Source: Thiopseudomonas sp. | GTDB lineage: Bacteria; Pseudomonadota; Gammaproteobacteria; Pseudomonadales; Pseudomonadaceae | Length of the DNA stretch: 64,000 nt | Direction: 5' to 3' | Assembly: GCA_023228985.1 (NCBI GenBank) | Contig: JALOAC010000009.1 | Location: forward strand, 1 to 64,000 | Part shown: piece after piece, positions 1 through 8,105 of the stretch | Layout of the letters: each line of letters starts with the position of its first letter | How positions within the stretch are numbered: position 1 is the stretch's first letter | The notes under the pieces: generated by a model | Told to the model about the DNA's origin: nothing | Databases searched by the model: none | What the model saw: only the letters and a program-made list of their open reading frames with translations | Program-made: the position numbers and the translations under genes

Positions 1-274
1 TCCTCCTACCAAAAACTAAGGTTTTGGGTGAGCTAGAACCATTAGCGTAATGGCTGCAAAGAAGCACAATGCCGTGTGGGACCTGACTTGCCAGGGAACC
101 AATATCTGCCTGTAGCACCAAGCTAAGTACCCTTCTCAGACTCAAAAGAAAAAAGCTTCCCCGACAAGTCGGGTCCCACAAAAGCGAGGCGGTGCTGCCT
201 TATGAATCGCATCACCCGGAAGCTGGGCTCCAACAGTAGCGCGGGTGTTCATGCCCGAGCTAAAACCACGCACC
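1..274. other. Intergenic region downstream of metZ with a REP doublet
   Basis: No gene is supported here. The only recognisable content is the paired palindrome at 75-180, listed separately. The first 70 bases hold no convincing coding frame, and the neighbouring gene to the left lies outside the window. Confidence 0.6.
75..180. repeat. REP doublet (REPIN-like hairpin element), copy 1
   Basis: Two short palindromic units face each other. The left arm (75-100) starts TGTGGGACCTGACTTG. The right arm (155-180), read on the minus strand, starts TGTGGGACCCGACTTG. Each arm has its own small palindrome (for example CCCGAC-AA-GTCGGG), and the pair can fold into one long hairpin with a loop of about 54 bases. 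A second copy lies at 13930-14045. GTGGGA-type extragenic palindromes are typical of Pseudomonas REP sequences, which are moved by RAYT transposases; no RAYT gene is in this window. Confidence 0.8.
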
Positions 275-1489
275 TTAGACAGCCGCTAATCCACGCTCTA
301 AATCCGTGCGAATATCGGTTAACTCCTCAAGACCCACAGCAATACGCAACAACCCATCATTAATTCCACAAGCGTTACGCTCTTCTGGGCTTAATCGACC
401 ATGTGTGGTGCTGGCAGGATGGGTGATAGTGGTTTTGGTATCACCTAGATTGGCGGTGATGGAGATCATGCGGGTGGCATCAATAAAGCGCCATGCAGCC
501 TCTTTGCCGCCCTGCACTTCAAAGCTTACTACGGCACCAAAGCCATTTTCTTGCTGACGCTTAGCCAGCTCATGCTGTGGATGGCTTTCCAGTCCTGCAT
601 AGTAAACACGGGTAACTTGGGGCTGTTGTTCCAACCATTGCGCTAAACTCATAGCGCTACTGCAGTGCGCCATCATACGCAGACGCAAGGTTTCCAAACC
701 CTTTAAAAACACCCAAGCGTTAAATGGACTCATGCTTGGACCCGCCGTACGAATAAAGCCCAGCACTTCTTTCATATACTCTGCACTACCCGCCACAGCC
801 CCACCCAAGCAGCGGCCCTGACCATCGATGTACTTAGTGGCGGAATGAATGACAATATCCGCACCCAAAGCTAATGGCTTTTGTAACACAGGCGTGCAAA
901 AGCAGTTATCCACCACCAGCAAGGCACCTGCTTGTTGAGCGATTTCAGATAAGGCACGAATATCAGCTAACTCAGCTAAAGGGTTAGACGGTGATTCAAT
1001 AAATAACAGTTTGGTTTTATCCGTACAGGCTGCGCGCCAAGCATCCAAATCATCAATAGTGATGTAATCCACCTGAATACCAAAGCGCTTGAAGTACTTA
1101 TCAAACAGACTGACCGTGGCACCGAAAATACTACGCGAAACCAACACCTGATCACCGGCACTGCAGAAACTCATCACCGTGGCCATAATCGCCGACATGC
1201 CAGAGGCTGTGGCGACGGCTTGTTCTGCCCCTTCTAAAGCCGCAAGGCGTTCTTCAAAAGTGCGTACAGTTGGGTTGGTGTAGCGAGAATAGACGTTGCC
1301 CGGCTCATCACCGGCAAAACTCGCCGCCGCATGGGCCGCATCACGAAACACATAGCTGGAGGTGGTGTAAATCGCCTCACCATGCTCACCCTCAAAACCT
1401 CGGCGCTGTCCAGCACGCACGGCTAAGGTATCAAAGCCTACCTCGGTTAAATCGCTGTCTAGTTGACCGGGCTGCCATTGAATTGTCAT
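275..1489 (-). CDS. metZ: O-succinylhomoserine sulfhydrylase
   Basis: This PLP enzyme makes homocysteine directly from O-succinylhomoserine and sulfide, in the cytoplasmic methionine pathway. The 404-residue protein is a full-length Cys/Met-metabolism PLP enzyme. The PLP-binding lysine is Lys219 in HSATKYIDGQG, with the family SRYTNPT segment near residue 68 and a VVDNCF stretch near 192. The choice of MetZ over cystathionine synthase or lyase rests on overall resemblance and on its place downstream of purF, as in Pseudomonas. It lies 53 bases after purF on the same strand and could be co-transcribed. The start is the ATG at 1487-1489; no strong ribosome-binding site precedes it. Confidence 0.93.
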   Translation of the reverse strand: MTIQWQPGQLDSDLTEVGFDTLAVRAGQRRGFEGEHGEAIYTTSSYVFRDAAHAAASFAGDEPGNVYSRYTNPTVRTFEERLAALEGAEQAVATASGMSAIMATVMSFCSAGDQVLVSRSIFGATVSLFDKYFKRFGIQVDYITIDDLDAWRAACTDKTKLLFIESPSNPLAELADIRALSEIAQQAGALLVVDNCFCTPVLQKPLALGADIVIHSATKYIDGQGRCLGGAVAGSAEYMKEVLGFIRTAGPSMSPFNAWVFLKGLETLRLRMMAHCSSAMSLAQWLEQQPQVTRVYYAGLESHPQHELAKRQQENGFGAVVSFEVQGGKEAAWRFIDATRMISITANLGDTKTTITHPASTTHGRLSPEERNACGINDGLLRIAVGLEELTDIRTDLERGLAAV

Positions 1490-1542
1490 TTTCTGTCTAA
1501 TCCTTATTACATAATTCTTAACGCTGATTTATTCAGGTGATA

Positions 1543-3054
1543 TCAGGAATCCGTGTTATGCAGCTCAAGTGTTGCATTGGCAGCTGGCTTGCTATCAAAC
1601 TGCAATTCAGTCTGTAAGCTTTCGATATGACTCAAATAATTAGCATCTATATCACCGGTAACATAAACGCCATCAAAAACAGCACAATCGAAACGGTCAA
1701 TTTTTAATTTGCCACCGCTAACCGATTCAATTAAATCGTCTAAGTCTTGAAACAAGAGCCAGTCAGCACCGATCAGTTCAGATATTTCGTCCACAGTACG
1801 GTTATGCGCAATCAGGTCATGTATGCTCGGCATATCAATGCCATACACGTTTTGATAGCGCACCTCTGGGGCCGCCGAGCAGAAATACACATTTTTTGCT
1901 CCAGCTTCACGCGCCATTTGGATAATTTCTTGGCAGGTAGTGCCGCGCACAATTGAGTCATCGACCAACAAGACATTTTTGCCGCGAAATTCAAGCTCCA
2001 ACGCGTTGAGCTTTTGACGTACAGATTTTTTACGCATCGCTTGGCCAGGCATAATAAAAGTGCGGCCTATGTAGCGGTTTTTAATAAAACCTTCGCGGTA
2101 TTTAATCCCTAATTTATTCGCCAACTCTAATGCTGAGGTGCGGCTGGTGTCTGGGATAGGCATCACCACATCAATATCATGATCTGGATACTCGCGCAAA
2201 ATTTTCTCTGCCAGCTTTTCACCCATGCGCATGCGTGCTTTATACACAGAAATGCCGTCAATAATTGAGTCAGGACGCGCCAAGTACACGTGTTCGAAAA
2301 TGCAAGGATTTAGTTGTGGGTTTTTAGCGCACTGGTGCGTGTGCAGCTCACCGTTTTCGGTTATATAAATGGCTTCGCCCGGCGCTAAATCACGAATGAG
2401 CGTAAAACCCAACACATCAAGTGCAACACTTTCCGAGGCAATCATGTACTCAACGCCCAGCGCAGTCTGGCGCTGACCAAAAACGATAGGACGTATAGCA
2501 TGGGGATCGCGAAAGCCGACAATGCCGTAGCCAGTAATCATGGAAACCACCGCATAGCCACCACGGCAACGCTCATGTACACGCGCAACCGCAGCAAAAA
2601 CATCATCGGCTGTTGGCTGTAAACGACCGTAGGTACTTAGCTCATGAGCAAAAACATTGAGCATGACCTCTGCATCTGAGTTGGTGTTAATGTGACGCAA
2701 ATCAGATTGATAAATCTCTTTGGCTAATTGCTCCACATTGGTCAGGTTACCGTTTTGCGCCAAGGTAATACCGTAAGGCGAATTCACATAAAAAGGCTGA
2801 GCCTCAGCACTCGTCGCGCTGCCCTCAACAGGATAGCGAACATGGCCAATACCTACGCAACCGGCTAACTCTTTCATATGACGAGTGCGGAACACATCGC
2901 GCACGAGCCCGTCTGCCTTGCGTAAAAATAAACGCCCCTGGTGGCTTGTGACCATGCCAGCCGCATCTTGACCACGGTGCTGTAATACCGTTAACGCATC
3001 ATACAGCGCCTGGTTAACATTGGACTTACCTACAATTCCGACAATGCCGCACAT
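1543..3054 (-). CDS. purF: Amidophosphoribosyltransferase
   Basis: PurF catalyses the first committed step of purine synthesis, turning PRPP and glutamine into phosphoribosylamine. The protein (503 residues) begins MCGIVGIVG, so Cys2 becomes the N-terminal nucleophile of the class II glutamine amidotransferase domain once Met1 is removed. The phosphoribosyltransferase half carries the PRPP-binding motif VLLVDDSIVRGTT at 361-373. Length is normal for the family. It follows cvpA on the same strand after a 58-base gap; the cvpA-purF pairing is conserved in many gammaproteobacteria. Confidence 0.97.
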   Translation of the reverse strand: MCGIVGIVGKSNVNQALYDALTVLQHRGQDAAGMVTSHQGRLFLRKADGLVRDVFRTRHMKELAGCVGIGHVRYPVEGSATSAEAQPFYVNSPYGITLAQNGNLTNVEQLAKEIYQSDLRHINTNSDAEVMLNVFAHELSTYGRLQPTADDVFAAVARVHERCRGGYAVVSMITGYGIVGFRDPHAIRPIVFGQRQTALGVEYMIASESVALDVLGFTLIRDLAPGEAIYITENGELHTHQCAKNPQLNPCIFEHVYLARPDSIIDGISVYKARMRMGEKLAEKILREYPDHDIDVVMPIPDTSRTSALELANKLGIKYREGFIKNRYIGRTFIMPGQAMRKKSVRQKLNALELEFRGKNVLLVDDSIVRGTTCQEIIQMAREAGAKNVYFCSAAPEVRYQNVYGIDMPSIHDLIAHNRTVDEISELIGADWLLFQDLDDLIESVSGGKLKIDRFDCAVFDGVYVTGDIDANYLSHIESLQTELQFDSKPAANATLELHNTDS

Positions 3055-3112
3055 TTTCAGCGTACCTCTGGGAGCTCAACAAAAAAGTATTATGCTAACG
3101 AGTTGCTGTCTC

Positions 3113-3592
3113 TTAAGCAGACAGCCCTAGAACCATATTTTTTGACCAGTCCGCAATCAATAAGAAATGCGGAACCAGCAAGGAATCGCGCCAAGCTAAG
3201 TCTTCAACCACCGGACTTAAACTTAACAACCCCACAACGATGGTGACCAAGAGAGCGCCACGAGCGGCGCCAAAGAAGATACCTAAGAAGCGATCGGTTC
3301 CAGAAAGCCCGGTTACTAAAATAAGCCGTGCAATGAGAAAATTAATCAATCCGCCGACCAGCAGCGTACAGACAAACAAAATAGCACATGCAGCTATGAT
3401 GCGTAGACTTGGATTGTCTATATAAGGAATTAAGTACTGCTCAAAACTGCCGCCAAAGAGCCAAGCAACAACCCCGGCAACAACCCAGATAACTAAGGAC
3501 AAGGCTTCTTTAACAAACCCCCTGCCCAAACTAATTAAAGCAGAAACGCCGATGACGGCAAAAATAAGCAAATCGACCCAGTTAAATGCCAC
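3113..3592 (-). CDS. cvpA: CvpA family inner-membrane protein
   Basis: This 159-residue hydrophobic protein has about four predicted membrane segments, beginning VDLLIFAVIGVSALISLGRG, and the family look of colicin V production protein. In Escherichia coli CvpA is needed for colicin V export and for envelope tolerance; its molecular activity is unknown. It sits between a SPOR-domain gene and purF, the usual Pseudomonas order. The start is the ATG at 3590-3592. Confidence 0.9.
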   Translation of the reverse strand: MAFNWVDLLIFAVIGVSALISLGRGFVKEALSLVIWVVAGVVAWLFGGSFEQYLIPYIDNPSLRIIAACAILFVCTLLVGGLINFLIARLILVTGLSGTDRFLGIFFGAARGALLVTIVVGLLSLSPVVEDLAWRDSLLVPHFLLIADWSKNMVLGLSA

Positions 3593-3691
3593 TAGTGTTA
3601 ACGCCTGAATACTAAAAGAAGGATTTTAACAAAGCTTATGGGTGCTGGTAAGTGTTTTTTAGAAAAGTCGTCAATCTTGCTCGATAAAACG

Positions 3692-4279
3692 CTACGGTTG
3701 GTAGCGGGTAACAAAGCATGCACCCTTATTACGCTCGCGTTGCTTAATTTTTTCGCACTCACTTAAAGCATCGGCTTGGCGTGGGAAAGGACCAATCAGC
3801 ACTTTGAAGGTAGCATCTTCCGGGCGAACGTAGGCTTTATAGCCTTTTTTACGATAATCATCACGTAACTGGTTTGCACCAGTCTGGTTCGAACTGCTCG
3901 AGACCTGTATCGACCAGCTAACGGGCAAGTTGTCTTTATCTATACCCGGTTTAGTAACAGCCGGCTTGGTTGCTTCTTGCTGTACTGGCTGGCTCGGCAC
4001 TGACTCGACTATCTTTTCTGGCGCAGCAGGAGCATTTTGTGCTATTTCTGGCATAGGTTCAGGCACTGGCTCTGCAACGGGCTCAGGAACCTGTATTTCC
4101 TCAATAGCGAACTTGGGTGCAGCAGGAATGCTGGGCTTGGCTGGCACTTCTATCAATGCTTCTGGAAGTGGCTGCTCTTCTTGGGTGTTAAACAGCATAG
4201 GCAAGAAAATAACCGCCAGCGCAACCAATACAACAGCGCCCACAATGCGCTGCTTAAATTTATTTTCTGTTTGCGTCAT
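3692..4279 (-). CDS. SPOR-domain protein, DedD-like
   Basis: This 195-residue protein has a short cytoplasmic head, one membrane anchor (IVGAVVLVALAVIFLPMLF, about 11-29), a Pro/Glu-rich linker (about 33-115) and a C-terminal SPOR domain (about 120-195, starting SWSIQVSSSSNQ and ending ACFVTRY). SPOR domains bind denuded septal peptidoglycan, so a role at the division site is likely. Its position between folC and cvpA matches the dedD locus in E. coli and the equivalent Pseudomonas gene. Architecture is certain; one-to-one equivalence with DedD is an inference. Confidence 0.88.
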   Translation of the reverse strand: MTQTENKFKQRIVGAVVLVALAVIFLPMLFNTQEEQPLPEALIEVPAKPSIPAAPKFAIEEIQVPEPVAEPVPEPMPEIAQNAPAAPEKIVESVPSQPVQQEATKPAVTKPGIDKDNLPVSWSIQVSSSSNQTGANQLRDDYRKKGYKAYVRPEDATFKVLIGPFPRQADALSECEKIKQRERNKGACFVTRYQP

Positions 4280-4322
4280 AAAGGTGGCCTCAACGGATAA
4301 GCAGGTCTGTACTTTAGCTTAC

Positions 4323-5597
4323 TTAAGCCTGCTGTAGAAACTCAAGCGCTTGGGTCACAGTAAAGAAAGAGCCAAAAACAATAATTTCATCAGTTTCATT
4401 GGCTCTGTCTAACTGCGCTGCAAAAGCGTGCACAACACTGTCATATGACTTAACAGACGCATGATTTGTTGCAAAGATTCTTTCTAGGTCAGCTATTTGA
4501 TAACTACGTGGCGAAGGAAGCGGTGCTATGGCCCAGTCTGCCACCCGCTTAGTCATCGCTGCGATAACACCCTGAACGTCCTTATCAGCCAGCGCACCAA
4601 AAACGGCATAACGCTGCCCTGCTATTGGGCGACTCTCAAGCCAGCCAGCTAGGTACTCAGCCGCATGTGGATTATGCGCCACGTCTAAAATTAGTGTACG
4701 TTGTTGGTTTTTATAGGGCAGTTTTATAACCTGCAAGCGCCCTGTCAGTTTGGTTGACTGTAATGACTCAATAATACGCTCGGGTTGCCATGGCATATCG
4801 AGCAAAGCATAGACTTGCAGCGCTAAAGCAGCGTTTTCGATTGGCAGATCCAGCAAGGGAATGGATTGCAGCTCTATAGGCTCATGCTTGGCATTAATGC
4901 CACGCCAGTGCCAAGCATGCTGCGCTACAGCTAAATCGAAATCTCGTCCGCGCAACACTAAAGGTGCGCCTAAGTTTTTAGCCTGTTCAAGCAAACTAGC
5001 AGGAGGGAGTAAATCACCACAAACGGCAGGTTTTCCTGCACGGAAAATACCGGCTTTTTCAAAGGCAACTGTTTCGCGGGTATCGCCCAGCCAATCTGTG
5101 TGATCTACGGCAATGCTAGTTACCACTGAGATATCAGGCTCAATAATATTAACCGCATCCAAGCGTCCACCCAGACCCACTTCCAGCACTACCGCGTCAA
5201 GCTTAGCCTGCGTGAATACCCATAACGCCGCCAACGTGCCAAATTCAAAATAGGTCAGACTGATGTCTTGGCGCGCCTGCTCAACCGCCACAAAGGCTGC
5301 ACAAATCAGTGCGTCACTCACTGCTTCGCCATTGATTTGGATACGTTCGTTGTAGTGCAAGAAATGCGGTGAGCTGTATACCCCAACCTGCAGCTGTTGC
5401 TGCATCAATAGCTGTGCAACAAATGCACAGGTCGAGCCCTTGCCGTTAGTGCCTGTTACCGTGATTACTTTGCTAGCTGGACGCTGTACGTCCATACGCT
5501 CAGCTACTGTTTGAATGCGTGCTAACCCCAGTTCAATTTCACTGGGGTGCAGTTGTTCAAGATAGCTTAGCCACTGCTGCAAAGTACGCTCAGGCAT
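4323..5597 (-). CDS. folC: Dihydrofolate synthase / folylpolyglutamate synthase
   Basis: FolC adds glutamate to dihydropteroate and further glutamates to reduced folates, using ATP. The 424-residue Mur-ligase-type protein has the nucleotide loop VTGTNGKGST at 47-56 and the ligase C-terminal domain containing LDVAHNPHA. The start ATG (5595-5597) overlaps the accD stop by one base (TAATG), which points to translational coupling. The accD-folC-SPOR-cvpA-purF order is the classic gammaproteobacterial cluster. Confidence 0.96.
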   Translation of the reverse strand: MPERTLQQWLSYLEQLHPSEIELGLARIQTVAERMDVQRPASKVITVTGTNGKGSTCAFVAQLLMQQQLQVGVYSSPHFLHYNERIQINGEAVSDALICAAFVAVEQARQDISLTYFEFGTLAALWVFTQAKLDAVVLEVGLGGRLDAVNIIEPDISVVTSIAVDHTDWLGDTRETVAFEKAGIFRAGKPAVCGDLLPPASLLEQAKNLGAPLVLRGRDFDLAVAQHAWHWRGINAKHEPIELQSIPLLDLPIENAALALQVYALLDMPWQPERIIESLQSTKLTGRLQVIKLPYKNQQRTLILDVAHNPHAAEYLAGWLESRPIAGQRYAVFGALADKDVQGVIAAMTKRVADWAIAPLPSPRSYQIADLERIFATNHASVKSYDSVVHAFAAQLDRANETDEIIVFGSFFTVTQALEFLQQA

Positions 5598-6490
5598 TAC
5601 TGTGCAACTTCCTCAACGATTGGGCAATACTGCATCGGTGCATGGGTTAGTTTACGCAGGATAGCACCCATACGTATACGCAACTCGTTGCGAGGAACAA
5701 TCATATCCAACGCACCATGCTCCAATAAAAACTCACTGCGCTGAAATCCTTCAGGCAATTTTTCACGCACTGTTTGCTCGATAACGCGTGGACCAGCAAA
5801 GCCGATCAACGCCTTGGGCTCACCAACAATGATATCGCCTAACATTGCTAAACTGGCTGATACGCCGCCATAAACAGGGTCAGTTAGAATTGAAATAAAG
5901 GGGATTTGCTCTTCACGCAAACGCGCTAACACGGCTGAGGTTTTAGCCATCTGCATCAGCGATAACAAGGCTTCTTGCATACGCGCACCGCCTGAAGCCG
6001 AGAAGCACACCAAAGGACAGCGCTTTTCTAAAGCAACGTTGGCGGCCTGCACAAAGCGCTCTCCCACCACGGCACCCATCGAGCCACCCATAAAGGAGAA
6101 CTCAAATGCTGCTGCTACAATCGGCATACCTTCTAAAAAGCCGCTCATTGCTACCAGAGCATCTTTCTCGCCGGTTTGTTTTTGTGCAGCGACTAGGCGA
6201 TCACGGTAGCGTTTACTATCGCGGAATTTCAAACGGTCAACAGGCTCGAGATCAACAGCAATTTCTTCACGGCCATTTTCATCGAGGAAAATATCCAAAC
6301 GGCGACGTGCACCGATACGCATATGGTGCTGACACTTAGGACAAACATTAAGATTCTTCTCAAGCTCAGGCTTATACAGAACTGAATCACAGGCGGAACA
6401 CTTATGCCACAAACCCTCAGGAACAGAGCTCTTCTTAACTTCAGAGCGCATAATTGAAGGAATAAATTTGTCTACTAACCAGTTACTCAT
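5597..6490 (-). CDS. accD: Acetyl-CoA carboxylase carboxyltransferase subunit beta
   Basis: AccD works with AccA to move the carboxyl group from biotin to acetyl-CoA, giving malonyl-CoA for fatty acid synthesis. The 297-residue protein has the N-terminal four-cysteine zinc ribbon (Cys31, Cys34, Cys50, Cys53) followed by a crotonase-fold carboxyltransferase domain with FSASGGARMQE. Length is as expected. The stop overlaps the folC start. A 128-base non-coding gap separates it from trpF, so it may have its own promoter. Confidence 0.97.
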   Translation of the reverse strand: MSNWLVDKFIPSIMRSEVKKSSVPEGLWHKCSACDSVLYKPELEKNLNVCPKCQHHMRIGARRRLDIFLDENGREEIAVDLEPVDRLKFRDSKRYRDRLVAAQKQTGEKDALVAMSGFLEGMPIVAAAFEFSFMGGSMGAVVGERFVQAANVALEKRCPLVCFSASGGARMQEALLSLMQMAKTSAVLARLREEQIPFISILTDPVYGGVSASLAMLGDIIVGEPKALIGFAGPRVIEQTVREKLPEGFQRSEFLLEHGALDMIVPRNELRIRMGAILRKLTHAPMQYCPIVEEVAQ

Positions 6491-6618
6491 TCGTAATTTT
6501 CTCCGCTTTGGCTAAAAAATGTATAGCCCTATGCATAATAAATAATTGTACTGACGGCCCCAGCATGGCTAACGTCACACACGCTTAATGCTAAACCGCC
6601 CTAAGAATACTGATAAAA

Positions 6619-7233
6619 TTAAACCGCATTAACTGCCTGCATAAAAGCCTGCACTTTAGCATGGTCTTTCCGGCCTTTGCTCATTTCTAACCCACCACTC
6701 ACATCCACCGCCCAAGGATTAACCTGTGTAATCGCTTGCTGCACGTTGTCAGGCGTTAAACCGCCCGCTAATACGAGTGGCTGAGCTAGGCTAGGAATAT
6801 CATTCCAGTTAAATGTTTGGCCAGTACCACCAGGCACGCCCGGCACCCAAGCGTCCAATAATATACCTAGGGCTGATCGATGCATATTAGCCTGTTGGGT
6901 GATATCAATACCCGGCTGCATTCTCAGCGCTTTGATATAGGGACGCTGAAAGGATACACAGAATTCAGGTGATTCATCACCATGAAATTGCAACAAATCT
7001 ATAGGCACTTGTTGAAGAACTTGCTGAACGTCCTCTACAGGCGCATCAACAAACAAAGCAACTGTGGTAACAAAGGGTGGCAAGGCGGCAATAATTTTTG
7101 CTGCTTGCTCGGCAGTTACAGCCCTAGGGCTTTTTGCATAAAACACCAAACCAATAGCATCAGCGCCCGCGTGTGCAGCGGCTAGCGCATCTTCTATATT
7201 GGTGATTCCACACACTTTAACTCTGGTTCGCAT
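6619..7233 (-). CDS. trpF: Phosphoribosylanthranilate isomerase
   Basis: TrpF carries out the Amadori rearrangement of phosphoribosylanthranilate in tryptophan synthesis. The TIM-barrel protein (204 residues) begins MRTRVKVCGITN, with the catalytic cysteine in KVCGIT. The late phosphate-binding segment includes VLAGGLTPDNV and WAVDVSGGLE. A TTG codon one position upstream would also be in frame, but the ATG at 7231-7233 is preferred. That ATG overlaps the truA stop by one base (TGATG), so the two are likely coupled. The accD-trpF-truA order is as in Pseudomonas. Confidence 0.95.
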   Translation of the reverse strand: MRTRVKVCGITNIEDALAAAHAGADAIGLVFYAKSPRAVTAEQAAKIIAALPPFVTTVALFVDAPVEDVQQVLQQVPIDLLQFHGDESPEFCVSFQRPYIKALRMQPGIDITQQANMHRSALGILLDAWVPGVPGGTGQTFNWNDIPSLAQPLVLAGGLTPDNVQQAITQVNPWAVDVSGGLEMSKGRKDHAKVQAFMQAVNAV

Positions 7234-8099
7234 CAATCTCTCGCTAACATATCTGGCATGGCTGATAAAAAGTGCGGCCCCAACTCACGCTGCGGTAAAG
7301 CAAACACACTCGGGTATTCAACCTGAACTAAATATAACCCGTAAGGCGGCGCGGTAACTCCAGCTTGAGCACGTTGTTTGGCCGCTAATGCCTCAGCCAC
7401 CCAGTCTATCGGCTTTTCTGCTGCACCTACAGCAATGAGTGTACCAGCAATATTACGCACCATATGATGCAAAAAACCATCGGCGCGCACATCAAGAACC
7501 ACATAACGACCGTAGGTAACGACACTGATAGCATCAATGGTTTTTATCGGGGATTTTGACTGGCACTCACTGGCACGAAACGACGTGAAGTCCTGGGTGC
7601 CAAGTAACAACTGTGCTGCTGCATGCATGCGCTGTGCATCAAGTTTTTTGTGCGTCCAGGTTATACCCTCTCTTAATAAGGCGGGTCGTATTGGATTTGA
7701 ATAAATCACGTAGCGATAACGGCGTCTTTGCGCACTAAAGCGCGCATGAAAATCTTCCGCCACCTTTGCTACCCAAAGCACGCTGATATCCTTAGGCAGG
7801 TATCTGTTAGCACCAAACAACCAAGCTTTGGTGTCGCGTGCTACTGGTGGCTGAAAGTGTGCTACTTGTTCGCACGCATGCACCTGCGCATCAGTGCGTC
7901 CAGCGCCGCTTAATTGAATGGGTTGCCCACCAGCAACTTGGCTTAGGGCGCTTTCAACTGCGGCTTGGATAGTGGGTAAATTATTATGCTGAGTCTGATA
8001 GCCGTAATACTGGGCACCATTGTATTCAATGCCGATGGCTAGCTTAGAAACAGCAACGGCAGTCGATTCGACTGCCGTAGTTGTGGACTCATACAACAT
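7233..8099 (-). CDS. truA: tRNA pseudouridine(38-40) synthase
   Basis: TruA makes pseudouridine at positions 38-40 of the tRNA anticodon arm. The 288-residue protein has the catalytic Asp70 in GAGRTDAQVHA; the family usually has Gly where this has Gln72. The first 18 residues form a Ser/Thr/Val/Ala-rich extension before the conserved LAIGIEYNG. No later ATG, GTG or TTG start is available before that conserved part, so the ATG at 8097-8099 is kept. The extension is encoded across a perfect palindrome (8057-8077) just after fimV, and no clear ribosome-binding site precedes it. Confidence 0.92.
   Translation of the reverse strand: MLYESTTTAVESTAVAVSKLAIGIEYNGAQYYGYQTQHNNLPTIQAAVESALSQVAGGQPIQLSGAGRTDAQVHACEQVAHFQPPVARDTKAWLFGANRYLPKDISVLWVAKVAEDFHARFSAQRRRYRYVIYSNPIRPALLREGITWTHKKLDAQRMHAAAQLLLGTQDFTSFRASECQSKSPIKTIDAISVVTYGRYVVLDVRADGFLHHMVRNIAGTLIAVGAAEKPIDWVAEALAAKQRAQAGVTAPPYGLYLVQVEYPSVFALPQRELGPHFLSAMPDMLARD
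8057..8077. repeat. Perfect 21-base palindrome inside the 5' end of truA
   Basis: Arms CGGCAGTCGA and TCGACTGCCG flank a single central base. On the minus strand it lies about 30 bases past the fimV stop and is followed by a modest T-rich stretch (TTGCTGTTTCT). It could act as a weak terminator or attenuator for fimV transcripts, or as a hairpin affecting truA translation. Function is an inference. Confidence 0.6.
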
Positions 8100-8105
8100 T
8101 AATGG

